The notes under the pieces: model-generated | What the model was told of the DNA's origin: nothing | Databases searched by the model: none | Seen by the model: only the letters and a program-made list of their open reading frames with translations | Position numbers and translations under genes: made by a program | Shown: in pieces, positions 33,570-42,690 of the stretch | How the letters are laid out: every line of letters begins with the position of its first letter | Numbering within the stretch: the first letter of the stretch is position 1 | Origin: Roseburia faecis | Lineage (GTDB): Bacteria; Bacillota; Clostridia; Lachnospirales; Lachnospiraceae | Assembly: GCF_001406815.1 (NCBI RefSeq) | Contig: NZ_CVRR01000003.1 | Location: 44,514 to 108,513, forward strand | Length of the DNA stretch: 64,000 nt | Reading direction: 5' to 3'

Positions 33570-34286
33570 ATGAATATAAGTGCAACAGCAGCTATGGGTT
33601 ATACTTATACAAATATAAAAACAGGCGTATCCCAAAAGAAGGATGTTTCGAATGAGAATACTTGTGAGAAGCAGACGCAAAAGGAATACAAAAATGTTGT
33701 CAAAGAGTATAAGCAGAAGCATCCGGATTCCGCATCTCATGTGAACCAGCAGGTCCAGGCAGGCAAAAACTATATGAAAAACTGCGGTGGCGATGAGATA
33801 TCCAGAAGCGATATGACAATGGATGAGTATAAAGCTTTTTTTAAGAACCTGATGGATGGCGTCTCTTTTGACAGTTCACAGGCAAACTGTAAGGAAATGT
33901 GGTCAATCACCGAAGATGGCTGGGAGCAGATGAAAAATGACCCGGAGTATGAAGCCTGGGTGCTTGGCTATACGATAGAAAACCGTTCGGTGCACTTTCC
34001 GTTTCAGGCATCATTTCTGAACGTAGAAAAATTCGGCGCATCGATCGAGGAACATCATGGAGAAGGGATTCCAATGAATACGGAAAGCCCGAAAAAGTCT
34101 GGGAAAAAGGACGAATCATGGTGGAGTAAGCGTCAGAAAAGAATGAAAGAACTGATGAAAAGACAACAGAAAACAGCATTAAAACGGGCGCAGGAACGAA
34201 GAAACGTGACAGATATATACGAAGAAAATATTGACATATTCACAGAGAGCATGATGGGAGGAAAAAATGGCACTGAATATTTCTAG
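33570..34286 (+). CDS. Unknown Lachnospiraceae-type protein (first of trio)
   Basis: 238 residues with AAAGGAGATGG before the ATG. No signal peptide or membrane helix. It begins MNISATAAMGYTYTNI, has a central conserved-looking block (SRSDMTMDEYKAFFKNLM, then WSITEDGWEQMKNDPEYEAWVLGY), and a basic C-terminal tail rich in Lys, Arg and Gln. I recall similar orphan proteins with TMDEYK and EGWEQMKNDPEYE blocks in other Lachnospiraceae, none with known function. It is the first gene after the LytTR-type box and overlaps the next gene by 20 bases. Confidence 0.78.
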   Translation: MNISATAAMGYTYTNIKTGVSQKKDVSNENTCEKQTQKEYKNVVKEYKQKHPDSASHVNQQVQAGKNYMKNCGGDEISRSDMTMDEYKAFFKNLMDGVSFDSSQANCKEMWSITEDGWEQMKNDPEYEAWVLGYTIENRSVHFPFQASFLNVEKFGASIEEHHGEGIPMNTESPKKSGKKDESWWSKRQKRMKELMKRQQKTALKRAQERRNVTDIYEENIDIFTESMMGGKNGTEYF

Positions 34287-35049
34287 TTCACAAATTTACG
34301 CAGGACGTTATCACTACAAAAGACCGGAAATACCAAATTTGCTGGATACGCAGAAATACACGGCAAGTACACCTGGAAAATCAGTAAAAGAAGCAACCGG
34401 AGTGGATACTGTAACAATTTCCGACGAAGGTCTTGCAAAGGCGAAGGACTGGCGAGAATACACAAAAGACAATGAAAATATATCCCACACAGGTGTAAAT
34501 CCAAAAGAGGAACTTTATAAGGAACTGAATACGGTAAACAATATCGACACGGCAAGTATGTTCAACTGTGAACTCGGGGAAGTTGCAGACCAGATCCAGA
34601 AAGAAAATGGACTTGGTGATCATTCGCGGTCGCAGGAGGAATTTCTTACCGTCATGGCGAAAGCCTATCAGGTCATTTATGACCGTATTGATGAAGAATT
34701 TTCCGATCCGGACCGGGACCCGACCTGGATCAGACAGGAGGACGGAACACTTGTGGAGGAAACAAAACAGGATCGTATCGACGCTTTAAACAAGGCGTAC
34801 AACTCCAGAGCGGAATTTGCGGCTGCATCTGCAAAAGTTATGGCAGAGATCGACGAGACCTTTCATGGTGGAAATTACGGGGAAGGTTTTATAGATGAAC
34901 TGCAGAAGAAAGTAATGGAATCGTGGCACAATGCAGTGGATGAAAAAAATATGCAGCGGCAGAAAGTTTCCTCGTTTCAGGATTACCCGGTGGATCTGGG
35001 GATTGGTGCGGACTGGAGTGCAAAAATTAACAAACTGTTTTACAGATAA
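34267..35049 (+). CDS. Unknown protein (second of trio)
   Basis: 260 residues, soluble, starting MALNISSSQIYAGRYHYKRP. A DTVTISDEGLAKAKDW element near residue 55 is a motif shared by several uncharacterised Lachnospiraceae proteins. The rest is acidic and predicted helical (DRIDALNKAYNSRAEFAAAS). No catalytic motif. GGGAGGAAAA lies within the end of the upstream gene, so translation is coupled. Confidence 0.75.
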   Translation: MALNISSSQIYAGRYHYKRPEIPNLLDTQKYTASTPGKSVKEATGVDTVTISDEGLAKAKDWREYTKDNENISHTGVNPKEELYKELNTVNNIDTASMFNCELGEVADQIQKENGLGDHSRSQEEFLTVMAKAYQVIYDRIDEEFSDPDRDPTWIRQEDGTLVEETKQDRIDALNKAYNSRAEFAAASAKVMAEIDETFHGGNYGEGFIDELQKKVMESWHNAVDEKNMQRQKVSSFQDYPVDLGIGADWSAKINKLFYR

Positions 35050-35081
35050 TATATTTTGGGGTGAAAAGGAGAGATAAGATT

Positions 35082-35885
35082 ATGGCAGTAAAAGTAGGAA
35101 ACAGTTGGGTGTCGGAAATGGCACTGACATATGCGAAAGCAAAATCCGGCAGCGGCACGTCCGTATCGCTAAAAGCGCTTTCGGACCGGTATCCGGGCGT
35201 GAATTTTACAACAAACACACAGAACTTTTCACAGAAAGGCACAAACAATATTCAGATCGCACCGAATATTCTGGTGCAGATGCAAAATGATCCCGACAAA
35301 CGTGTGGAATATGAGGCTTTGATTTATGATTGTGCGCAGCTGGTATACAGCGGAAAAATGAGCCAGGGAGGTATGGGCTACCATATAAAAGCGGCAGGAA
35401 CGGTCATCAATGCGGATGGCAGTGTCGGTGGCTGGTCAATTGCGGAAGATGATGATGGCGGGCAGACGCGAAACAGCACCAAACTGGACAAGGATAAGAA
35501 AGACACCTGGGCTGATAAAATCCATGAAAAACAGAAAGCAAAAAGTGAAAAAGCAAGGAAAGAGGCAGTGGCACGGCTGCAGGAGCAGATGAACGGGACG
35601 GAGATGAAATCGTACGCGGACAATCTTTTTTTGTCGCAGGCAGGAATGGACAGTTACAACCAGCTATCCTCGGTCAGTTATCAGGACTACGTGAACCGCT
35701 TTGAGAGTGAAGTGTCAGAAGTATATGAAAAAGATGGTAATGCAGATGCCGTAAAATCAGACAGTTTTGACCAGCATGTAAACAGAATGGCTGCCGCATA
35801 CGATAAAATGAAAAACAGCATCGAAGAAAAATATGCAAAGGAAGATCACAAAACGGAATATCATCATTTTTCAATGACGCGATGA
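35082..35885 (+). CDS. DUF6033-like protein (third of trio)
   Basis: 267 residues from ATG 35082 with AAAGGAGAG upstream; the frame is open seven codons earlier but without support. It begins MAVKVGNSWVSEMALTYAKA, resembling the DUF6033 group as I remember it. A middle part (IQIAPNILVQMQNDPDKRVEYEALI, then GMGYHIKAAGTVINADGSVG) looks like a small mixed domain, followed by a long charged helix region. Function unknown. The last 22 bases overlap the end of the opposing MATE gene. Confidence 0.75.
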   Translation: MAVKVGNSWVSEMALTYAKAKSGSGTSVSLKALSDRYPGVNFTTNTQNFSQKGTNNIQIAPNILVQMQNDPDKRVEYEALIYDCAQLVYSGKMSQGGMGYHIKAAGTVINADGSVGGWSIAEDDDGGQTRNSTKLDKDKKDTWADKIHEKQKAKSEKARKEAVARLQEQMNGTEMKSYADNLFLSQAGMDSYNQLSSVSYQDYVNRFESEVSEVYEKDGNADAVKSDSFDQHVNRMAAAYDKMKNSIEEKYAKEDHKTEYHHFSMTR

Positions 35886-37216
35886 TTTAACCATTTCCGG
35901 GAGTGGAAACGGATGGAGAAAATGATCGCGCGCAGCGTCCAGTCGGAAAACATACCGATCCAGACAGCAATCGGACCAAATCCCCATACCCGGCAGAGAT
36001 AAATGCACAGGCTTACCCGGCACAGCCACATGGTGCAGCAGGAGGTAATCATGGAGAATTTTACGTCACCTGCAGCGCGCATGCCATAGGGTGGGATAAA
36101 GGAAAGTACCCAGGAAACTGGCTTTACGATCGTGATGAAGCTTATCATGAAAAAGCACAGTTTCGCGCTGGCAGGTTCCATTCCGGCAAGCATGGTAATC
36201 GGTTTGGTCAGTGCAAAAACGAGCAGGCAGCTTGCGATGATGACTGCCTCTGACAGCCAGGACAATTTCTTAATATAATAGATGGCCTCATCTTTGCGCC
36301 CTGCACCCAGGCACTGACCGACCACGGTCATCAGTCCGATTCCGATGCCTATGGCAGCAATACCGTTTAAGTTTTCCAGAATATTGGTCATTGCCTGCGC
36401 GGCAATCGCTACGGTTCCAAGTGTGGAAACCGTAGACTGGATGGCAAGTTTACCGAACTGGAACATACTGTTTTCAATACCGGACGGAATTCCGATAAAC
36501 AGGATTTTTTTAATCAGATACCAGTCGGGGCGGATGGAAAAATAATTGCGGATACAGATCGGGGCATTGTCATTGCGCAGCTGCCAGATAACGACGATGG
36601 CACAGAAAATACGTGATACCAGAGTGGATATCGCCGCACCTTCGACGCCCATGCCAAGTACAAAGATCAAAATCGCATTTCCGCCAATGTTCATAAAATT
36701 GGAAATAACCGAGATGATCATCGGATTGCGGCTGTTGTTCTGGGAGCGCATAATCGAAGCACCGGCATCGTACAGTCCGATAAACGGAAACGATAACAGA
36801 GTAAAGAAGAAATAAATCCGGGAATTGGTCATGACATCGCGTTCTACTTTCCCAAAGATTACATGAAGCAGCGGATCACGGAATATCAGACAGAAAACGG
36901 ATAAAGTTACAGACAGAATGACCATGACAAACAAAACCTGCCGAGCAGAACGGTTGGCATTTTTTTTGTTCTGGCTGCCGAGATACTGGGAGCACAGGAT
37001 CGCGCCCCCGGCAGATAAGGCAGACAGTGCCTGAATGACAAGAATATTGATGGAGTCCACCAGGGAAACGGCAGAAATTGCGGCAGAGCCGACATTGCTG
37101 ACCATCATGGTATCGGCGGTCCCCATTAAAGAAGAAAGCAGTTGTTCCACAATAATCGGGATCAGCAGCTTTCGTAAGTCCAAATTGTTATATAAATGCT
37201 GTGTGTTATCGTGCAT
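35864..37216 (-). CDS. MATE-family efflux transporter
   Basis: 450-residue membrane protein with about twelve hydrophobic helices in two similar halves, as in NorM/DinF relatives. Typical elements are LIPIIVEQLLSSLMGTADTMMVSNVG at the start (read in pieces), GAILCSQYLGSQN, and GLMTVVGQCLGAGRKDEA in the second half. Members export cationic compounds or drugs with Na+ or H+. AGAGGA lies eight bases before the ATG. It converges on the unknown trio; a functional link is possible but not shown. Confidence 0.92.
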   Translation of the reverse strand: MHDNTQHLYNNLDLRKLLIPIIVEQLLSSLMGTADTMMVSNVGSAAISAVSLVDSINILVIQALSALSAGGAILCSQYLGSQNKKNANRSARQVLFVMVILSVTLSVFCLIFRDPLLHVIFGKVERDVMTNSRIYFFFTLLSFPFIGLYDAGASIMRSQNNSRNPMIISVISNFMNIGGNAILIFVLGMGVEGAAISTLVSRIFCAIVVIWQLRNDNAPICIRNYFSIRPDWYLIKKILFIGIPSGIENSMFQFGKLAIQSTVSTLGTVAIAAQAMTNILENLNGIAAIGIGIGLMTVVGQCLGAGRKDEAIYYIKKLSWLSEAVIIASCLLVFALTKPITMLAGMEPASAKLCFFMISFITIVKPVSWVLSFIPPYGMRAAGDVKFSMITSCCTMWLCRVSLCIYLCRVWGFGPIAVWIGMFSDWTLRAIIFSIRFHSRKWLNHRVIEK

Positions 37217-37342
37217 AAATGAAATCCTCTTTTCTTACTTCCAGATATATTTTAGCACGATATTTTTCAATGGGAAAGGGAGTATTCGATTAATGATTGC
37301 ATTGCCCGGTGTGCGGTGCGGAGTCAGTTATAATTTTGCGAC
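37217..37342. other. Divergent spacer between MATE and rsmI genes
   Basis: Contains the minus-strand ribosome binding site of the transporter and about 100 bases without recognised signals before the rsmI promoter. Confidence 0.4.
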
Positions 37343-37438
37343 TTGACAAGTATGATAGTTTCATCCTATTCTTAAATACAGGCAATTGCGAAACCGGTGC
37401 AGCGCATAACGTTCGTACCTGTTTCGCAATCGCCTGTA
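37343..37438 (+). promoter_or_regulatory. rsmI promoter and 5'-terminal leader hairpin
   Basis: TTGACA (37343-37348), 18-base spacer, TATTCT (37367-37372). The predicted start near 37379 coincides with a long hairpin: arms TACAGGCAATTGCGAAAC (37377-37394) and GTTTCGCAATCGCCTGTA (37421-37438), one mismatch. A hairpin beginning at +1 could stabilise the mRNA or be a regulatory leader. Confidence 0.7.
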
Positions 37439-37463
37439 TAGAAACGAAGAGGAAGGAACTCCC

Positions 37464-38318
37464 ATGGAACAACATAAAACCGGCACACTCTATCTGTGTG
37501 CCACCCCGATCGGTAATCTTGAGGATATTACATACCGTGTACTGCGGACACTCAAGGAAGTGGATCTGATCGCAGCAGAGGATACGAGAAACTCCATCCG
37601 GCTGCTCAATCATTTCGAGATTAAGACACCGATGACCAGCTATCACGAATACAACAAAATCGATAAGGCCTACCAGCTTGTCGCAAAAATGCGTGAGGGT
37701 AAAAACATTGCATTAATTACAGATGCAGGGACACCGGGCATTTCCGATCCCGGGGAGGATATTGTGCGCATCTGCTATGAAGAAGGGATTCCGGTCACTT
37801 CGCTGCCGGGCGCAGCCGCCTGTATCACCGCACTGACCATGTCGGGACTTCCGACACGCCGGTTTGCATTTGAGGCGTTTCTTCCCAAGGATAAAAAGGA
37901 GCATCAGGCGGTGCTTGAAGAATTAAAGACCGAGACACGTACGATTATTATCTACGAAGCACCACACCACCTTGTGCGCACTTTGCAGGAACTTTCGGAT
38001 GCCCTCGGCGGAGACCGCAGGCTTACCATCTGCCGGGAACTGACCAAGCGGCATGAAGAAAAGCTGCAGATGACGCTTGCGGACAGTTTATCCTATTACG
38101 AAGTCAATGAGCCACGTGGGGAGTATGTGCTTATCATTGCCGGCCGCTCCCGCGAAGAGATGAAAAAGGAGGAACAGGCCGGATGGGAAGCACTTTCCCT
38201 GGAGGAACACATGGCGCATTACGAGTCCCAGGGGATTGACCGCAAGGAAGCCATGAAACGTGTTGCAAAAGACCGTGGGGTCAGCAAGCGCGATATCTAT
38301 CAGGCACTGTTAAAATAA
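37464..38318 (+). CDS. rsmI: 16S rRNA (cytidine-1402-2'-O)-methyltransferase
   Basis: 284 residues. Uses S-adenosylmethionine to 2'-O-methylate C1402 in the decoding centre of 16S rRNA. Family signatures: LYLCATPIGNLEDITYR at the start, AAEDTRNSIRLLNHF, LITDAGTPGISDPGE and SLPGAAACITALTMSGLPT, with a C-terminal helical part (SKRDIYQALLK). Length fits RsmI. GAGGAAGGAA precedes the ATG. Confidence 0.96.
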   Translation: MEQHKTGTLYLCATPIGNLEDITYRVLRTLKEVDLIAAEDTRNSIRLLNHFEIKTPMTSYHEYNKIDKAYQLVAKMREGKNIALITDAGTPGISDPGEDIVRICYEEGIPVTSLPGAAACITALTMSGLPTRRFAFEAFLPKDKKEHQAVLEELKTETRTIIIYEAPHHLVRTLQELSDALGGDRRLTICRELTKRHEEKLQMTLADSLSYYEVNEPRGEYVLIIAGRSREEMKKEEQAGWEALSLEEHMAHYESQGIDRKEAMKRVAKDRGVSKRDIYQALLK

Positions 38319-38334
38319 AAAAGATCAATGGACT

Positions 38335-40080
38335 TTATTTTAACTGATCCCGCACGGTTTCTTCGAGAACGGAAAAAGGTGAAGGACCGGTGCGAAGGAT
38401 TGCTTCGTGAAATGCAGACACCGAAAAGCTTTTGTTTTCGAGCGCAAGCTGTTCACGCATCTGGCGGAATTTCAGATAGCCAACATAATATTTTAGGTAG
38501 TTTCCCGGTTCTTCGAGGATCAGATCCGTGATTTTGTTTACCGTGGCAGTATCATCTACGCCGTATTCGCTCCAGAATGCGGCGGTTTTTTCTTTTTCCC
38601 ATCCAAAATAATGAATCCCGATATCCGCTGTGGCATAGAGACTGAGTGTTGCAGCCTGGTTGTGCTGTAACAGGGAGGCAAGATCCGGGTTAAGTCCGGC
38701 ATAATAAAAAGCCTGCATTTCGGTGTAGGTTGCCCAGCCTTCGGTGTAACCAGGATAGTTGAGGAGGGAGCGGACTTCCGGAGCACCATAGGAGGAGGTG
38801 CAGATGGTCTGGTACAGATGACCGGGATATCCTTCATGCGCAAGCGTTGTAAAGTAATAGATATCCGTATCATTTTTAGCATCGTTTATGTAGATCCGGT
38901 TATGTGAAATATCATCAATCGGAGCCGTAATATAAAAGGCGGGAGCCAAGTACTCACTGAGTGCCGGATCAACGTGGCAGATTTCCACTTCTGTCTGTGG
39001 TGGTGCCGGGAAGTCAGTAAGGATTTCTTTTTGCAGCCGGGAAAGCATGGCATTTTCCTCTTTCAAGGCAGCATCGGGTTTCGGAGACTGGGAAGCAAGT
39101 TTCGGATTTTTTTCCAAAAGATTCTGACAGAACGTGAGATCTTCCCGCCGGGCTTTGGCAATCTGGGAAAACAGATCTTCCACGCTGTCATCACAGCCCG
39201 TATCTGCAGACACGACCGCCTCGTAATAGGCTTTTCCTTCCGGGAAGTTACAAAGCCCCCAGTTGTTATGTCCCCGTCCCAGCAGCATGGTAAGTCCTTT
39301 GATCATCTGGCTGTAAGCCGGAATGACATGATCACTCAGAACTTTGGAATGTTGCTTCAAATAAGCATTCTTTTGGGTATCCGTAAGCCCATCCATGGCA
39401 TTTAACCGATTGGAAAACGTATCGATCAGAAAATTGTCATCGGGATGTTCGGTGAAAACTTCACACCCTTCAATGACTTTTAAGCAGGCTTCATCGGACA
39501 TGAAAAGTCCTGCATCGGCTTTCTTTTGTTCATAATCTAAAATCCCTAAAAAATAAGTATCCATCTGCGACAACAGTCCGAGATAATCTTTAATATCTCT
39601 GGTATTGCGGAAAGTATACTCTGCCAGAAGCACAGGCAGCTGTGAGGTGACACCACCGGAAGGGGTCAGAGGTTCATCGTAATAGGGATAGGCAGCAAGG
39701 TTCTGCTGGCGTGAAATATAATCGGAAAGCAGCCGGCAGGTCAGGCGGTCTTTTCCTTTGAGAGAGCGGTGAGAATATTTTTTGAGTTCTTCCGAAAGTT
39801 TTTTGAGCTGTCTGGCCTGGTTATGAGGACTGTCACCGGACAGACTGCCAAGCGTGATCTCATAAGAGTCAATGCCGGCAGCTTTTGGATCTTTTAGCGT
39901 AAAGTGCAGATTCATGGTGTTGGATTTCATCTCTTCGCGAAAAAGCGTGGTACAAAATTCAGAAAAAGAACCGGTACTTTTTCCGGCAGGGGAGAGGATG
40001 GCTGCATAAATAATGGAGAGCACCGCAGCCAGAAAAATACCCACGGAAAGCATCCGGTGTTTTTTCAAAAGATGTTTCAT
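38335..40080 (-). CDS. DUF885-family membrane-anchored metallopeptidase-like protein
   Basis: 581 residues. A membrane anchor or uncleaved signal lies at about 12-30 (SVGIFLAAVLSIIYAAIL), so the bulk is outside the cell. The DUF885 zinc motif is present as TTLAHEGYPGH (HExxH-like, HEGYPGH) with GYTEGWATYTE downstream, and the family end FRQMREQLALE...SPFSVLEETV is intact. DUF885 proteins are gluzincin-like and thought to be carboxypeptidases; the substrate is unknown. It converges on rsmI with a 16-base gap. Confidence 0.9.
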   Translation of the reverse strand: MKHLLKKHRMLSVGIFLAAVLSIIYAAILSPAGKSTGSFSEFCTTLFREEMKSNTMNLHFTLKDPKAAGIDSYEITLGSLSGDSPHNQARQLKKLSEELKKYSHRSLKGKDRLTCRLLSDYISRQQNLAAYPYYDEPLTPSGGVTSQLPVLLAEYTFRNTRDIKDYLGLLSQMDTYFLGILDYEQKKADAGLFMSDEACLKVIEGCEVFTEHPDDNFLIDTFSNRLNAMDGLTDTQKNAYLKQHSKVLSDHVIPAYSQMIKGLTMLLGRGHNNWGLCNFPEGKAYYEAVVSADTGCDDSVEDLFSQIAKARREDLTFCQNLLEKNPKLASQSPKPDAALKEENAMLSRLQKEILTDFPAPPQTEVEICHVDPALSEYLAPAFYITAPIDDISHNRIYINDAKNDTDIYYFTTLAHEGYPGHLYQTICTSSYGAPEVRSLLNYPGYTEGWATYTEMQAFYYAGLNPDLASLLQHNQAATLSLYATADIGIHYFGWEKEKTAAFWSEYGVDDTATVNKITDLILEEPGNYLKYYVGYLKFRQMREQLALENKSFSVSAFHEAILRTGPSPFSVLEETVRDQLK

Positions 40081-40230
40081 ACCAGAAACTCCTGTAAGAA
40101 AACTTAAGAAAATTTATGCAGGGAAAGCCTGGGCTATGCCTTCCCTTTTGGGTTTATCCGGTAATTGCAAAAGGAATATGAAAAAAGCAAAGCCCATACA
40201 ATGATTTAAGAACGCAAACAGGAGGCGCGG

Positions 40231-40815
40231 ATGAACTATTTATGGGGTGGAATGATTCTTGTCGGGGTGGTGTATGCTGCAATGACTGGAAATCTTGGAG
40301 CAGTGACCGACCAGGCACTTGCTTCGGCAAAGGAAGCGGTAAGCCTTTGCCTGACAATGACAGGTGCCATGGCATTCTGGGTAGGACTTATGAAGATTGC
40401 GGAAAAAGGGGGGATGGTAAACCGTGCGGCATCTGCAATGGGACCGATACTACGTTTTTTGTTTCCGTCAGTTCCGGAAAATTCCACAGCAGGCAGATAT
40501 ATGGCAACGAATATGGTGTCCAATTTTCTGGGGCTGGGCTGGGCGGCAACCCCGGCAGGGATTTCTGCCATGAAAGAGTTAAAGCGGCTGCAGAAAATGT
40601 CAAATCAGGCGACAGACGCGATGTGTGATTTTCTTATCATTAATATTTCTTCCCTGCAGCTGATACCTGTGAATATCATTGCATATCGCAGCCAGTATGG
40701 AGCCGTAAGTCCGGCTGCAATTGTAGGACCGGCCATCATTGCCACTAGTATTTCCACGTTGGCAGCTGTCATTTTCATCAAGCTCCGGCAGGCATTTGGG
40801 AGGGTGGAAAAATGA
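40231..40815 (+). CDS. spmA: Spore maturation protein A
   Basis: 194-residue membrane protein with a nucleoside-recognition (Gate) domain. Features: MNYLWGGMILVGVVYAAMTG, a GLMKIAEKGGMVN loop and NMVSNFLGLGWAATPAGISAMKEL. In Bacillus the SpmA/SpmB pair is needed for full spore core dehydration. AGGAGG precedes the ATG. Stop and spmB start overlap (ATGA). Confidence 0.93.
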   Translation: MNYLWGGMILVGVVYAAMTGNLGAVTDQALASAKEAVSLCLTMTGAMAFWVGLMKIAEKGGMVNRAASAMGPILRFLFPSVPENSTAGRYMATNMVSNFLGLGWAATPAGISAMKELKRLQKMSNQATDAMCDFLIINISSLQLIPVNIIAYRSQYGAVSPAAIVGPAIIATSISTLAAVIFIKLRQAFGRVEK

Positions 40816-41336
40816 ATTTGATTCTGTACTTATCCGAGGCAGTCATTCCGATTCTGGTATTGCTCATTGTGGGAAATGGCCTGATGCACCGGCAGCATGT
40901 ATATGAGGATTTCCTGGAAGGGGCAAAAAGCGGAATCCGCACAGCAGTGGAGATTATGCCGACACTAATCGGACTGATGGCAGCAGTAGGTATTTTGCGG
41001 GCTTCGGGTTTTTTGGATTTTATTTCCGGGTGGCTTGGGAAAGTAATGGCGGCGACAGGATTTCCGACCGAGCTGATCCCGGTTGCTGTGGTAAAAATGT
41101 TTTCTTCCTCTGCAGCAACGGGACTTTTACTGGATATCTACAAAACACATGGTGCAGATTCGATGCTGGGACGTGCGGCATCGGTTATGCTCAGCAGCAC
41201 AGAGACTATTTTTTATACCATGTCGGTTTATTTTATGTCGGTAAAAGTAAAAAAGACAAGATATACACTTCCGGGAGCCCTTTTTGCAACCACTGCCGGA
41301 ATTGTGGCAAGTGTATTTCTTGTGTGGAAAACCTGA
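40812..41336 (+). CDS. spmB: Spore maturation protein B
   Basis: 174-residue partner of SpmA, also a nucleoside-recognition domain membrane protein. Visible hallmarks: YEDFLEGAKSGIRTAVEIMP, IGLMAAVGILRASG and MLSSTETIFYTMSVYF. Supports that this organism sporulates. Translationally coupled to spmA by the four-base overlap. Confidence 0.93.
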   Translation: MNLILYLSEAVIPILVLLIVGNGLMHRQHVYEDFLEGAKSGIRTAVEIMPTLIGLMAAVGILRASGFLDFISGWLGKVMAATGFPTELIPVAVVKMFSSSAATGLLLDIYKTHGADSMLGRAASVMLSSTETIFYTMSVYFMSVKVKKTRYTLPGALFATTAGIVASVFLVWKT

Positions 41337-41507
41337 AGTTGTAAGAATAGTGTTATTGTTCGCATGGCAACCTGTGTGTAGCAGCAAAATTGTCAAAAAA
41401 TATCCGGATTATGATAGAAATATGTTGACTTTAAACATATTTTAGTTCAGAATAAAAAGCAGAAGATACAGAGATTTGTATGTTACAACAGAGAGGAAGT
41501 ATATAAT

Positions 41508-42563
41508 ATGGCATTTGGAAAAAAGACAGACAGAGCCGGTCTGCAGGCCGTTCTGGAATTGAAAAATGTAGATTATTCAAAAGATCCGGAGATACAGCAG
41601 CTGTATACCCGTCTGGTGAACGGACGCAGCCAGTTTGGTCAGATCCTGGCAAAGAATGCATCCGCATCGTTACAGATCGCAGAGGTTGTGGATGCCGTAA
41701 AAGAGTATAATTCCAAGATGGAATCTGTTTCACAGGAGATTGCGCAGGCATCGGAGGACGCTACGCAGTCTGCGTCAGAAAGTTCGCGCGTGGCAGGGGA
41801 GGTTTCCAACCAGCATGAGGAACTGACCAATACGATATTGTCTGCATCGGAAGAATCCGCAGCGATTTACAAAAACATCGAAGAGGGACAGCAGGAACTG
41901 ACGGCTATCCGCGATCTGTCCGATAAGACGATCAGTGAATCAAGTACCATGAAACAGAATATGGAGAAGCTTTTTGACATTATCAGTAATATGAATGAAG
42001 TCATTGAAGGGATCAACTCCATTTCCAGCCAGACCAATCTGCTGGCGCTGAATGCATCTATCGAGGCAGCCCGCGCAGGAGAAGCCGGAAAAGGATTTGC
42101 AGTAGTTGCGGAAGAGATCCGTAAACTTGCAGAACAGACCCAGAACATGACAGCCAACATGAGTGAGTTCGTGGAGCGTATCAAAGAAGCATCAGCAAAG
42201 AGTTCAGACAGTGCAAATACCGCGGTGGAGGCACTTGGGGATATGAGCGAGAAGATTAATTCTGCATGGGAGATCAATGATGCGAACCAGAAGAGTGTGG
42301 GAAAGATTTCCGATTCCATCAGTTCCCTGGCAGCTGTCAGCGAAGAGATTTCAAGTTCCATGGATGAGATGGCAAATCAGGCGAACCATATCCAGCAGCA
42401 GTGTGAGCAGCAGCAACAGGATGCACAGAGACTGGCAGAACTCCGTGAAAATTTAAAAGATGCAACAACACCGATATACCAGATTCTGGATGACCTGGAG
42501 AATGCAAAGCAAATTGCCGGAGAGATGAAGAAAGATGTATTTTATAATACAGAGGCTGTATAG
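41508..42563 (+). CDS. Soluble methyl-accepting chemotaxis-type signalling protein
   Basis: 351 residues with no membrane helix or signal peptide, so a cytosolic chemoreceptor. Most of the protein is a long coiled-coil antiparallel hairpin; the conserved tip that binds CheA/CheW is intact ([40 protein letters not shown]). There is no recognisable sensory domain: only about 60 residues precede the signalling helices. QQCEQQQQ is a short Gln-rich stretch near the C-terminus. GAGAGGAAG precedes the ATG. Stands alone with its own terminator. Confidence 0.93.
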   Translation: MAFGKKTDRAGLQAVLELKNVDYSKDPEIQQLYTRLVNGRSQFGQILAKNASASLQIAEVVDAVKEYNSKMESVSQEIAQASEDATQSASESSRVAGEVSNQHEELTNTILSASEESAAIYKNIEEGQQELTAIRDLSDKTISESSTMKQNMEKLFDIISNMNEVIEGINSISSQTNLLALNASIEAARAGEAGKGFAVVAEEIRKLAEQTQNMTANMSEFVERIKEASAKSSDSANTAVEALGDMSEKINSAWEINDANQKSVGKISDSISSLAAVSEEISSSMDEMANQANHIQQQCEQQQQDAQRLAELRENLKDATTPIYQILDDLENAKQIAGEMKKDVFYNTEAV

Positions 42564-42633
42564 TAGCAACTGGCATCCTTATTATAAGAATATTAAAAAT
42601 ATCAATTTGCCATATAGCACAGAAAATCAGACA

Positions 42634-42666
42634 GGGGTTGTCACACGGTGACAGCCTCTTTTTTCC
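42634..42666 (+). terminator. Rho-independent terminator after the chemoreceptor gene
   Basis: Arms GGTTGTCAC / GTGACAGCC with one G-U pair, loop ACG, then TCTTTTTT. Confidence 0.85.
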
Positions 42667-42690
42667 CTGTTTTCGGAGAAAGGAGAAAAA

